Positions 7,635 to 15,245 of a stretch of 33,805 nt of DNA are shown piece after piece; position 1 is the first letter of the stretch; every line of letters begins with the position of its first letter. A program made the position numbers and the translations under genes. Source of the DNA: Acidobacteriota bacterium (GTDB lineage Bacteria > Acidobacteriota > Terriglobia > Bryobacterales > Bryobacteraceae); NCBI GenBank assembly GCA_947470805.1, contig CANIVU010000098.1, positions 1-33,805 on the forward strand. Reading direction: 5' to 3'. The notes beneath the pieces are model-generated. The model had not been told where the DNA came from and made no database searches. It was given only the letters and a program-made list of their open reading frames with translations.

Positions 7635-8714
7635 ATGCGCATTGCCATTCTGGGCACGCGCGGAATCCCGGCCCGCTACGGCGGTTTTGAGACTTTCGCG
7701 GAAGAGTTGGGCAAACGGCTGGCCGAGCGCGGTCACGACGTCACCATCTACTGCCGCGAACGCCACCCCAACCCTAGCTATCTAGGTGTCCGGCTCGTCT
7801 ACCTGCCCACCATCCGGCACAAGTACGCCGACACGCTGGCGCACACGGCAATTTCCACCGTGCACGCCGTCACCCAGGGTTACGAAATGATCCTGTGCTG
7901 CAACGCCGCCAACGCCATCTTCTGCTGGCTGCCCCGGTTGTTTGGTACACCCGTCGCCCTGAACGTCGATGGCCTGGAGCGGAACCGCAAGAAGTGGAAC
8001 AAGCTGGCGAAGGCCTGGTATCTCCTCTCCGAACGCCTATCCACGTTCTGCCCGACCCACGCCGTCTCCGACGCCGTCGCCATCAAGGCCTATTACAAAG
8101 AGCGCTACCACTGCGAAACCACCTTCATCTCCTACGGCGCCGAGCAGGGCAAGCTGGCCACAAAGGTGGTCCTGGACGAACTCGGCCTGGAGCCGCTCCG
8201 CTACTTCCTCTACGTCTCCCGTTGGGAACCGGAAAACAACGCTCTGCTCGTCCGCCAGTCCTTTGAGCAAGTGGAAACCTCCCTCCGCCTGGCTCTGATC
8301 GGGGACGCCCCCTATGCGCCGGAGTACATCGCCCGCGTCCGCGATACGAAAGACACGCGCATCGCCATGCCGGGTTACGTCTTCGGCCAGGGGTACAAGG
8401 AGCTTGGCTCCCATTGTTTCGCCTATATCCACGCTACCGAAGTCGGCGGCACTCACCCGGCGCTGATCGAAGCCATGGGACGCGGCGCCCTCGTTCTTTA
8501 TCTGAATACCATTGAAAACAGGGAGGTTGCTGGCGATTGCGGGCTCGCTTTCACGGCGGAAACTCTACCCGCCGTCCTCCGCCAAGCCATCGACCTGCCG
8601 GCCGACGAACGCGCCCGCCTGCAGAATGCCGCCATGGCCCGCGTACAGGACCGCTACAGCTGGGACGCCATCACAACACAATACGAACGACTGTTTGAAA
8701 CCCTGCGGGGTTAA
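7635..8714 (+). CDS. GT4 family glycosyltransferase with DUF1972 N-terminal domain
   Basis: A 359-residue GT-B enzyme, the last of the five-gene glycosyltransferase cluster. The N-terminal domain begins MRIAILGTRGIPARYGGFET, the hallmark of the DUF1972 subgroup, whose characterised members include rhamnosyltransferases of capsule and exopolysaccharide synthesis. The C-terminal Rossmann domain carries FLYVSRWEPENN at its start and the donor-binding segment GGTHPALIEAMGRGALV, which contains the usual E-x7-E-like acidic positions. It is soluble and acts at the cytoplasmic membrane face. It follows the preceding gene by 6 bases. A hypothesis is that the five enzymes extend one repeat unit in turn; no polymerase, flippase or priming transferase is in the window. 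Confidence 0.92.
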   Translation: MRIAILGTRGIPARYGGFETFAEELGKRLAERGHDVTIYCRERHPNPSYLGVRLVYLPTIRHKYADTLAHTAISTVHAVTQGYEMILCCNAANAIFCWLPRLFGTPVALNVDGLERNRKKWNKLAKAWYLLSERLSTFCPTHAVSDAVAIKAYYKERYHCETTFISYGAEQGKLATKVVLDELGLEPLRYFLYVSRWEPENNALLVRQSFEQVETSLRLALIGDAPYAPEYIARVRDTKDTRIAMPGYVFGQGYKELGSHCFAYIHATEVGGTHPALIEAMGRGALVLYLNTIENREVAGDCGLAFTAETLPAVLRQAIDLPADERARLQNAAMARVQDRYSWDAITTQYERLFETLRG

Positions 8715-8810
8715 GTAGTGATCGGTCCTCATCGGTGGCATTAGGAGCGGTGCTCGGACCGCAAGCCGCCTCGGATCCCAACACTCGTTCATTCTAAATC
8801 AAACGAATGA

Positions 8811-8853
8811 ATGAAAAATGCGCCGGTAGACCCCGAATGGGTCCCACCGGCGC
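8811..8853 (-). terminator. intrinsic terminator for the composite PEP-CTERM ORF
   Basis: On the minus strand GCGCCGGT (8853-8846) pairs perfectly with ACCGGCGC (8827-8820), with GGGTC/GACCC extending the stem inside, and the hairpin is followed by ATTTTT (complement of 8814-8819). It sits 26 bases after the stop of the minus-strand ORF ending at 8879. Confidence 0.85.
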
Positions 8854-8878
8854 TGTCGGCTCTGACAATTTGTTCGCT

Positions 8879-11581
8879 CTAGATCTTCAACCCGGAAGGA
8901 CCCAGCGGACCGAGAACGAATACCTTCGGAACGTAAGACAACGCACCCGGACCCGTCTGGGTGAACGAATACGTTCCCACAGCCGAGGATCCAGGCGGCA
9001 TGCTGATTCCCACCTGCTTGTAGTAGCTACCTGCCGGCGCGACGCAGCTGGTGACCCCTGTCGGGCCGCTCACTGCGAAGACACTTGACCCGGTCAACCC
9101 GGCAAACACCAGTTCCACGTACTCAAGCGTCCGGCCGGTGTTGTTGGTGATGGAAATCTGTTGCGTGGTAACGCCGGTTACCCGGTTCAACCGCGCCCCG
9201 CCAACCGTAATCGCCATCTGCGCTGTCACGTCCTCCGCGGTATTGGAAAGGAAGTTGGCCGTGATCGATTTCGCTCCCGTCACATCCAGCAGGAAAGGAT
9301 TCGAAGTCCCGGTGGCGTCACCAGACCACTGGTCGAACTTCCAGCAAGCCGAAGCCGGGTTGGCCGTGAACATAGTCGGCCCCGCGTAGCCGCCAGTTCC
9401 AGGCGAGACCGTTCCGGCACCGGCGGGACTGACGTTGGTGGTGACCGTATACAGCGGGTTCACCGTCAGCGTGCCGTTATTGAGCGTCACGTTGTAATTC
9501 CCCAGTCGTCCGTTCGGATCGGCCAAAACCGGGGTAATCGGATAGCCGCCGGGCACGCTGGCCGGGTTGGCGGTGGTAGTGTAGCTGGCCGAGATGTTGT
9601 CGGCCGGCATGTTGCCCAGGAGGGTTCCGGTCAGTGGCGGATTGGCTTGGCCGAAGAAGCGGCTGGCGCTATTGGCCGTTGCGGATAGCGACGCCTTGGC
9701 AATGCTCAGAGTCCCAGTGGCCGGCACGGAATCGTAGCTACCGTCCAGAATCGTCGCTGTTGCGGTGTAAGCACCGGCCGCAGTGGGTGAGGAGGATGGT
9801 GTGTAGGTGATCGAACTCGGCAGACCCGAAGGAGACGTAACCGCCGTCGCGGTTTTCGCAGTGCCGTCATATGTATGGCTCAAGCCGGTGAGGGAAATCG
9901 TAGCCGGGGGCTTCAACAGCGTTACTAAGCCAGCGCCACTGGTGATGAAGCTCGTCGTGTAAATCCCCGTCCAGGTCCCGGCCGGTTGCTGAAGGGCCAG
10001 AACCGCATTGACAGACGGGATCAATGCCGGTGTGTTGCGCATGGTAATCCCGGTGGAACTAAGCGCATACAGCACCATTCCGGAGGTGAAGCTCTGCGTC
10101 GAGGGGCCATTGGTGAAGTCCTGCCAAAGATCGTTCGACAGCCGCATGCCCTGAATAGTCCCTTGCAACGCGGCGGCGGTGGGATTGTTGGATGCATTGC
10201 GTCCGCCCTGAGCCAAGCCAAAGAGCGCAAGAGCCCGCATGTAGGGGCTGACATTGAGGAACTCTGACCCCAAATTCCGGGCCACAATCGCTTCCAACGT
10301 ATTGGCGGCATCCGTCAACACCAAGTTATACGTGGTCACCTCGTTCGGCGTCAGCGATAGGTGATTTGCCAGAAGAACCTTGATGGCGTAGGACATGAAC
10401 GCCGTGGCCGGTGTGTCGTTATACGAGTAGGGATAGTCGATCAGCGATAGACTGCCCTGTCCATCATCCGCCCAGTAGCGAAGCGGAACGCCGCTCAATA
10501 GGAACGGATCGTTAAATACGAAAATACGGCGGCGGGAAATCATCCAATCAACGGCGCGCTTCATGCTGGCGAGTACGGCGGGCCGAATGTTCGAATTCGG
10601 TACGGCCTCAACGTAAGAACCCAACGCCATAAGGTAGTTCCACGTGAGAGTCTCTTCAAAGTTGTTGGGCGATTCGTACACAAACCGGCCGTCACCACCC
10701 TGGCGTCCCAGAATGTGACCAATCATGGCGTCATAGCCGGAACCCGCCAACTGGGTGGAACCGCTTTTGATCGCCTGTCCGAGAAAAAACAAGCCCTGCG
10801 CCTTGTGGCAGGAGATGCAACCGTTGGAGTTGCGGAAGGCAATGACATCGTTCAGGATGTAGCTACCGGCGTTGGATCTCGCCGTTGCCAACTGCGACGG
10901 CGTCGGCTGCGCCTGCGCCACGCCGGCCGCCACGATGACCACCGCCAGCGCCGGAGCGGCCCGATGCCGCAGCCGCCAGCCGAGTAACAACAACGTCACG
11001 CCGCACAGCACAAACGTCGCCGGTTCCGGTGTGGCCTGCGCCCCGAAGTAGTAATTCGCGCTATCGGGAAATGACGCCTGCGTGAAAACACCGGGCGACG
11101 AGCTCCAAATGACAAACGTGTTATCGGAGCTGCCCAGCGAAGGCGGATCAAATGCCGGCAATCCGAACTCCATCAGCGGGTTGGATGGATTCGAAAATGA
11201 CAGCGTCCAGATAATGTCACTGGGGACGACGATGTTGGGGTTGAAGTCAGCCATGACAAATGAATTGGCTGCGGCGTTCACGCTCGTCAGCGTGCCGGAA
11301 TACAGGTTGGCGCCGGGTAATCCGCCCACGGAACTCCACAAGTCCAACGTCACATCTACGGTGCCGCCAATGCTGGAGGACAGGTTCCAGAACCCTGTCG
11401 ACGCCACGACCAGGTACCGTGGCGTGTCCGGCGCGAACTGGATCAGATCGCCGCCGGCAAGAAGCGCGTTGGTGGTAAAGCTATCGACGAAACCGGTATC
11501 GGTGACGTTGTTCTGATAAATGGCAACTGGCCCGGCGAACAGCGCGGGAAGCGATAACAGTACGAATAAGGAACGTAACAC
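8879..11581 (-). CDS. composite secreted protein: PEP-CTERM protein joined to a haem-motif/MBG-domain protein
   Basis: One uninterrupted 900-codon frame that looks like two proteins. Residues 1-207 form a complete PEP-CTERM protein: signal peptide LRSLFVLLSLPALFAG, beta-rich body, then the sorting tail TPEPATF (PEP at 185-187), hydrophobic CGVTLLLLGW and basic RLRHR. Residues 208-225 (APALAVVIVAAGVAQA) look like the core and cleavage site of a second signal peptide. After it come a haem-type CISCH motif (255-259), an alpha-helical repeat region of about 300 residues resembling toroid or cyclase-like folds, an MBG-type repeat region, an InlB-like beta repeat (GTVSPGTGGYAGP...FDQWSGD) and a C-terminal beta domain. 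The start is GTG at 11581 with AGGGAG six bases before. An intrinsic terminator follows. Function is unknown; export is certain. Exosortase is not in the window. Confidence 0.8.
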   Translation of the reverse strand: MLRSLFVLLSLPALFAGPVAIYQNNVTDTGFVDSFTTNALLAGGDLIQFAPDTPRYLVVASTGFWNLSSSIGGTVDVTLDLWSSVGGLPGANLYSGTLTSVNAAANSFVMADFNPNIVVPSDIIWTLSFSNPSNPLMEFGLPAFDPPSLGSSDNTFVIWSSSPGVFTQASFPDSANYYFGAQATPEPATFVLCGVTLLLLGWRLRHRAAPALAVVIVAAGVAQAQPTPSQLATARSNAGSYILNDVIAFRNSNGCISCHKAQGLFFLGQAIKSGSTQLAGSGYDAMIGHILGRQGGDGRFVYESPNNFEETLTWNYLMALGSYVEAVPNSNIRPAVLASMKRAVDWMISRRRIFVFNDPFLLSGVPLRYWADDGQGSLSLIDYPYSYNDTPATAFMSYAIKVLLANHLSLTPNEVTTYNLVLTDAANTLEAIVARNLGSEFLNVSPYMRALALFGLAQGGRNASNNPTAAALQGTIQGMRLSNDLWQDFTNGPSTQSFTSGMVLYALSSTGITMRNTPALIPSVNAVLALQQPAGTWTGIYTTSFITSGAGLVTLLKPPATISLTGLSHTYDGTAKTATAVTSPSGLPSSITYTPSSSPTAAGAYTATATILDGSYDSVPATGTLSIAKASLSATANSASRFFGQANPPLTGTLLGNMPADNISASYTTTANPASVPGGYPITPVLADPNGRLGNYNVTLNNGTLTVNPLYTVTTNVSPAGAGTVSPGTGGYAGPTMFTANPASACWKFDQWSGDATGTSNPFLLDVTGAKSITANFLSNTAEDVTAQMAITVGGARLNRVTGVTTQQISITNNTGRTLEYVELVFAGLTGSSVFAVSGPTGVTSCVAPAGSYYKQVGISMPPGSSAVGTYSFTQTGPGALSYVPKVFVLGPLGPSGLKI

Positions 11582-11668
11582 GGATGTCTCCCTGGAAGTT
11601 ACGCTGCAAATAAAAGAGGCGCAGGTAACTTAGGTAGCGGAGACGATCCGAATCCAGTGACAGACTTT

Positions 11669-12433
11669 CTACTTAAAAACCTGATTTAGTGTGCCGGCCA
11701 GCCGGACACCGGCCTGCAACAGGCGCTGCTTCACGATGGGCATGCTTTTGTAGACGTAGTCATAGCTCAATGGCAGCTCCGGCTTGAAGTCGTAGCAGCG
11801 GTCGCGCAATTTGAACGACTCCTCCATCCAGGCCGTATAGCCGGACGCCTGCCAATCCTTCAGTTCCGCCGCCGTGGGATGGTCCAGGAAGCGGGTCCAT
11901 TCAGTGAAGCTAAGCTTTTCCTGCTCAATCAGCAGGTCGTCCCAAACGGTGTGCAGATTCGTCGCTTCCACGCCGCGGAACCAGTGGACGCTGACGCGGT
12001 TGCCGCCCAGGTCGTCCCGCTTGCCGGCGTGCAGCGGCTGGTGCAAATCCCCAATCATATGCACCATGAATTTCAGCGCCTGAATCCGTTCCTCCTTCGG
12101 CGCGGCCGGATTACGGAGCGTGGCCTCGAACTTTTTCAGTGCCACGATCACGTCGCCCGCGGGGTTCTTGCTCATCGCCTCATACGTCTCGCCGTCGGGA
12201 ATGTTGACGTAGTGCCACGGGTCGGCGCGCTTCCACGACGGATCGGAACGGATCTCGTCGGCCCAGTTGGAGACCTCCGCCAGTGAGTCCGGCCCCAGCA
12301 GTTCGCGGACCGCTTTGGCGGCTTTGGGCGAAAGATGGTTTTCGGCAATCTGGCCCACAACGCGGTGGCCGGTTTTCCCCCAGCTGAAGGCGAGGGCGGG
12401 AACGAGAAGGAGCACAAGAGTGGCTTTGGTCAT
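11669..12433 (-). CDS. S1/P1-type zinc-dependent nuclease, secreted
   Basis: A 254-residue secreted nuclease that degrades single-stranded DNA or RNA and probably removes 3'-phosphates, acting outside the cytoplasm. A signal peptide (MTKATLVLLLVPALAFS) is cleaved just before Trp18, which becomes the N-terminal zinc ligand. By comparison with the fungal P1 nuclease, all nine trinuclear-zinc ligands are present: Trp18, His23, Asp59 (WADE), His74 (WHY), His125 and Asp129 (HMIGDLHQPLH), His135, His161 and Asp165 (HTVWDD). Length and motif spacing are normal for bacterial members. It is divergent from alanine racemase with only 33 bases between the translated regions (39 to the ATG), so the promoters must overlap or lie within the genes. 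Likely role: scavenging nucleotides or phosphate. Confidence 0.95.
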   Translation of the reverse strand: MTKATLVLLLVPALAFSWGKTGHRVVGQIAENHLSPKAAKAVRELLGPDSLAEVSNWADEIRSDPSWKRADPWHYVNIPDGETYEAMSKNPAGDVIVALKKFEATLRNPAAPKEERIQALKFMVHMIGDLHQPLHAGKRDDLGGNRVSVHWFRGVEATNLHTVWDDLLIEQEKLSFTEWTRFLDHPTAAELKDWQASGYTAWMEESFKLRDRCYDFKPELPLSYDYVYKSMPIVKQRLLQAGVRLAGTLNQVFK

Positions 12434-12472
12434 GGGCTTTGTTCACCACGATAGCGCGATAATCGAGTGAAT

Positions 12473-13588
12473 ATGTACCGATCGTGGTTGGAGGTATCGC
12501 TGAGCCAGATCGCCAGTAATTTCCGGGCCATCCGGAAGCTGGCCGGGAGCGGCGTGACGGTGATGCCCGTGGTGAAGGCCGACGCCTACCGGCATGGCGC
12601 CGTGGAAGTGTCGCGAGTGTTGGAGGAAGCCGGGGCGCGGTGGCTGGCCGTGTCGAACGTGCACGAAGGGATTGCCCTGCGGGAATCCGGAATGACCAGC
12701 CGTATCCTGGTGATGGCCGATTTTCTGCCCAGCAGCCGGCCGCTGTTTTTGGACTATGACCTGACGCCGGCCATCCATTCGCTCGAAGGCATCGCCGCCT
12801 ACGAGCAACTGGCTGCCGCCGCCGGCAAGACAGCGCCGTTCCATTTGAAGATCGACACGGGCATGGGACGCCTGGGCACGCGCGCCTCGGCGTCGGAGAT
12901 TCTGGACGCGCTCGCCCGGACCCGGGCGGCGCGGCTGGAAGGGCTGATGTCGCACTTCGCCTCGGCGCCGAACTATACGACGTCCCAGACCGATGAGCAG
13001 ATCGCCACCTTCACCGCCGTCCTGCAGCACCTGCGCAACGCCGGCGTGAACCCAACAATGGTCCACCTGTCCAGCACCGTGCCGCTGGCCTACGGGAGGA
13101 AGGAGGCCTGGGGCAACCTGGTGCGGCCCGGCCACGCTATATATGGATACATCTCCCCGGCCAAAGGCGCGTCGTCGCCCTGCCTATTGGAAGTGCATCC
13201 AGCGCTCAGCTGGAAGGCTACGGTGCTGGAGGTAAAGGACATCCCGGCCGGCGCGGCCATCGGCTACGGTGGCATCCACACCACCGGCCGCGAAACGCGC
13301 ATCGCCGTGCTGGGCGTTGGCTATGCCGATGGTTACCCGCACCGGCTGTCGAACAAGGGCAAGGTGCTGTTGCAGGGCCGCGCGGTGCCGGTGCTGGGCG
13401 CGGTGTCGATGGACCTCACCACCGTCGATGCCTCGGGCCTGGATGTGAAGCCCGGCGACGCGGCCACGCTCCTCGGCACCGATGGCGACGAATCGATCGA
13501 CGCGCAGCAGATCGCCAAACTCGCCGGCACCATCTCCTACTCCGTCCTCTGCGGAATCAGTTCCCGGGTGGTCCGGCTGTATGTGTAA
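12473..13588 (+). CDS. alr: alanine racemase
   Basis: A 371-residue PLP enzyme interconverting L- and D-alanine in the cytoplasm, supplying D-alanine for peptidoglycan. The PLP lysine is Lys35 in VVKADAYRHG; the usual Gly before HG is Arg here. Other conserved segments are KIDTGMGRLG, the SHFASA region, LVRPGHAIYGY, the second-base tyrosine Tyr265 in GYGGIHTT and LGAVSMDLTTVD. The ATG at 12473 is preferred; an in-frame GTG at 12467 would add two residues. No clear ribosome binding site is present, and a GATAAT hexamer at 12458-12463 lies so close that a leaderless transcript is possible. Its TAA stop (13586-13588) is followed one base later by the start codon of the isoleucine leader peptide, tying it to the amino acid biosynthesis genes downstream. 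Confidence 0.95.
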   Translation: MYRSWLEVSLSQIASNFRAIRKLAGSGVTVMPVVKADAYRHGAVEVSRVLEEAGARWLAVSNVHEGIALRESGMTSRILVMADFLPSSRPLFLDYDLTPAIHSLEGIAAYEQLAAAAGKTAPFHLKIDTGMGRLGTRASASEILDALARTRAARLEGLMSHFASAPNYTTSQTDEQIATFTAVLQHLRNAGVNPTMVHLSSTVPLAYGRKEAWGNLVRPGHAIYGYISPAKGASSPCLLEVHPALSWKATVLEVKDIPAGAAIGYGGIHTTGRETRIAVLGVGYADGYPHRLSNKGKVLLQGRAVPVLGAVSMDLTTVDASGLDVKPGDAATLLGTDGDESIDAQQIAKLAGTISYSVLCGISSRVVRLYV

Positions 13589-13589
13589 G

Positions 13590-13670
13590 ATGAGAGAAGT
13601 GAAGTTCGTTCCGCAAATTAGCAACGCACGTCTCGCGATGGCGATTATTATGATCGCCAATTCCGCCTGA
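13590..13670 (+). CDS. isoleucine-rich leader peptide (26 residues)
   Basis: A short frame from ATG 13590 to TGA 13668-13670, starting one base after the alanine racemase stop. Near its end it reads RLAMAIIMIANSA, with Ile codons at 13644, 13647 and 13653, plus a further one at 13617: four Ile among 26 residues. A second possible start is ATG 13638. It is followed by a terminator and the ACT/ilvA genes, the arrangement known for ilvL in enterobacteria. No strong ribosome binding site is visible, so translation may depend on ribosomes finishing the alanine racemase gene. The role in sensing charged tRNA-Ile is inferred from codon content and position. Confidence 0.75.
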   Translation: MREVKFVPQISNARLAMAIIMIANSA

Positions 13671-13711
13671 GCCTGCCTGCGAACGAACGCAATTTTCAAG
13701 GCCTCCGGTGG
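13640..13711 (+). promoter_or_regulatory. attenuator: leader hairpin and antiterminator of the ilv-type operon
   Basis: Two structures compete with the terminator downstream. GGCGAT (13640-13645) and ATCGCC (13653-13658) form a hairpin across the Ile codons. CCGCCTGAGCCT (13663-13674, containing the leader stop codon) can pair with GGCCTCCGGTGG (13700-13711) through eight Watson-Crick and two G-U pairs with two mismatches. That pairing would sequester the 5' arm of the terminator. A ribosome stalled at the first Ile codons leaves 13663-13674 free, favouring read-through, whereas one reaching the TGA covers it, favouring termination. Pairings are read directly; the mechanism is inferred. Confidence 0.7.
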
Positions 13712-13741
13712 ATCACCTTCCACCGGGGGCTTTTCTCTTTT
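13701..13741 (+). terminator. intrinsic terminator in the ilv-type leader
   Basis: GCCTCCGGTGG (13701-13711) pairs over all 11 positions, one of them G-U, with CCACCGGGGGC (13720-13730). The loop is ATCACCTT, and the hairpin is followed directly by TTTTCTCTTTT. It lies 27 bases before the start of the ACT-domain gene, so it would stop transcription before the structural genes. Confidence 0.93.
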
Positions 13742-13767
13742 ACGCCAACCAACCCGGAGACAAACTG

Positions 13768-13995
13768 ATGCTACAAACCGTGGAGATACTGCTGGAAAAT
13801 AAGCCGGGCGCGTTGATGCGCGCCGTCGGGGTGATTACGGCGAAGGGTTCTAATATCGCGTCGCTCACTGTGGCGCCGGATGCGGAGCAGCCCGGGTTGG
13901 CGCGGGTGCGGATGGTGGCCGACGTGGAAGAACGGTTGCATGACCGGGTGTTGAAAGAGTTGAACCGGCTGGTGCAGGTGGTGAAGGCGTGGTAA
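13768..13995 (+). CDS. IlvM/IlvN-like ACT-domain protein
   Basis: A 75-residue single ACT domain. The pattern LLENKPGALMRAVGV, then GSNIASLTVAP and a C-terminal LKELNRLVQVVKAW, matches the N-terminal ACT domain of acetolactate synthase regulatory subunits (IlvH/IlvN) and the short enterobacterial IlvM. It would bind a branched-chain amino acid and regulate a partner enzyme. The start is ATG 13768, preceded by CGGAGA seven bases upstream; an upstream in-frame reading from 13708 would run through the terminator hairpin and is rejected. It overlaps the threonine dehydratase start by 7 bases. No acetolactate synthase large subunit is nearby, so the partner may be encoded elsewhere or be the adjacent threonine dehydratase. 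Confidence 0.88.
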   Translation: MLQTVEILLENKPGALMRAVGVITAKGSNIASLTVAPDAEQPGLARVRMVADVEERLHDRVLKELNRLVQVVKAW

Positions 13996-15185
13996 CGCTG
14001 CAGCAGATCGAAGCCGCCACGGCGCGGATCCGCGGGGAAATCTACGTCTCGCCGTTGGTGCATTCCAAGGCGTTGTCGGCGTTGTCCGGCAACGAGATCT
14101 ACCTCAAGTTGGACAACCTGCAAATGACGGGTTCGTTCAAGGAGCGCGGCGCGCTGAACCGCATTCTCACATTGACCGATGCCGAAAAAGCCCGCGGCGT
14201 GGTGGCCGCCTCCGCCGGCAACCATGGCCAGGCGGTGGCCTATCACGCCACCCGGCGCGGCATTCGCGCGCAGATCTGGATGCCGCGCTATACGCCATTG
14301 GTGAAGCTCTCGGCCACGCGCAACTACGGCGGCGATGTGGTGCTGCACGGCAACAGTTATGACGAGGCTTTCGAAGGCGCCATCGCCCAGGACGCCGCGT
14401 TCGTCCATGCGTTCGATGATGAAGCTGTCATCGCCGGGCAGGGATCGCTGGGCCTGGAGATGTTGGACCAAAACCCGGAGCTGGACGTGATCGTCACCTC
14501 CATCGGCGGCGGCGGTCTGGCCTCCGGCGTGGCCTGCGCGGCGAAGGGGCGGAAGCCATCGATCGAAGTCGTCGGCGTACAGACGTCCCGCCTGCCGTCC
14601 ATGGTGGCGGCCCTCGCCGAAGGGGCGCCGGTGCGCGTCGCGGCCGGGTCCACACTCGCTGATGGTATCGCCGTGCGCAAAGCCGGCGGCTTCACGCTGC
14701 CCATGGTGCGCGAGTATGTCGATAACGTCGTCACCGTGGACGAAGGCGACATCGCCGCCGCCATCCTCTATCTGCTGGAGCGCGAAAAGACGCTGGCCGA
14801 AGGCGCCGGGGCCATCGGCGTCGCGGCCGTGCTGCAAGGGCTCACCGGGCACCGCGGGAAGAAGATCTGCGTCATCGTCAGCGGCGGAAATCTGGACGTG
14901 ACCCTGTTGGCCCGCATCATCGAACAAGGCATGGTGCGCGACGGCCGCCGCCTGCGCGTGCGCGTGACGCTGCCCGATTACCCCGGCGCGCTGGAAGGCC
15001 TGGCCGCGCGCATCGCCGCCGCCGGCGCCAACATTGTCGAAACCCTCCACAACCGCGCCCACTACGGCGTCAGCCTCACCGAGACCGCTATCGACATCAC
15101 CATGGAAACGCGCGGGCGCGAACATGCCACCGAAATCCTGGCCGCCCTTAGCGCAGCCGCCTACGAGTTCACCATGGTGGAATAA
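13989..15185 (+). CDS. ilvA: threonine ammonia-lyase (threonine dehydratase) with C-terminal ACT domain
   Basis: A 398-residue PLP enzyme converting L-threonine to 2-oxobutanoate and ammonia, the committed step of isoleucine synthesis from threonine. The PLP lysine is Lys51 in the motif SFKERGA. ASAGNHGQAVAY forms the substrate loop and IGGGGLASG the phosphate-binding glycine loop. Residues about 318-398 (RVRVTLPDYPGALEGLAARI) are a single ACT-like domain, as in the shorter TdcB/clostridial-type enzymes rather than the two-domain E. coli IlvA. The GTG start overlaps the upstream ACT gene by 7 bases, implying translational coupling. Placement behind an isoleucine-codon attenuator supports a biosynthetic over a catabolic role. 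The gene name is assigned from that context. Confidence 0.93.
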   Translation: MVTLQQIEAATARIRGEIYVSPLVHSKALSALSGNEIYLKLDNLQMTGSFKERGALNRILTLTDAEKARGVVAASAGNHGQAVAYHATRRGIRAQIWMPRYTPLVKLSATRNYGGDVVLHGNSYDEAFEGAIAQDAAFVHAFDDEAVIAGQGSLGLEMLDQNPELDVIVTSIGGGGLASGVACAAKGRKPSIEVVGVQTSRLPSMVAALAEGAPVRVAAGSTLADGIAVRKAGGFTLPMVREYVDNVVTVDEGDIAAAILYLLEREKTLAEGAGAIGVAAVLQGLTGHRGKKICVIVSGGNLDVTLLARIIEQGMVRDGRRLRVRVTLPDYPGALEGLAARIAAAGANIVETLHNRAHYGVSLTETAIDITMETRGREHATEILAALSAAAYEFTMVE

Positions 15186-15245
15186 ATTTCTCCCCCCCGC
15201 GACCCCTTTCCAGAAAACCCGCATCCCCAATGACAGGAGGAATCT

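Noticed and set aside
8720-8762. CGGTCC/GGACCG inverted repeat after the GT4 gene as a terminator
   Set aside because: Short stem, long loop, no T tract on the plus strand. Too weak to call.
13590-13741. T-box riboswitch as explanation of the ilv leader
   Set aside because: GGTGGATCACC resembles the T-box core only loosely, and there is too little space and none of the stem I elements. The Ile-codon leader explains the region better.
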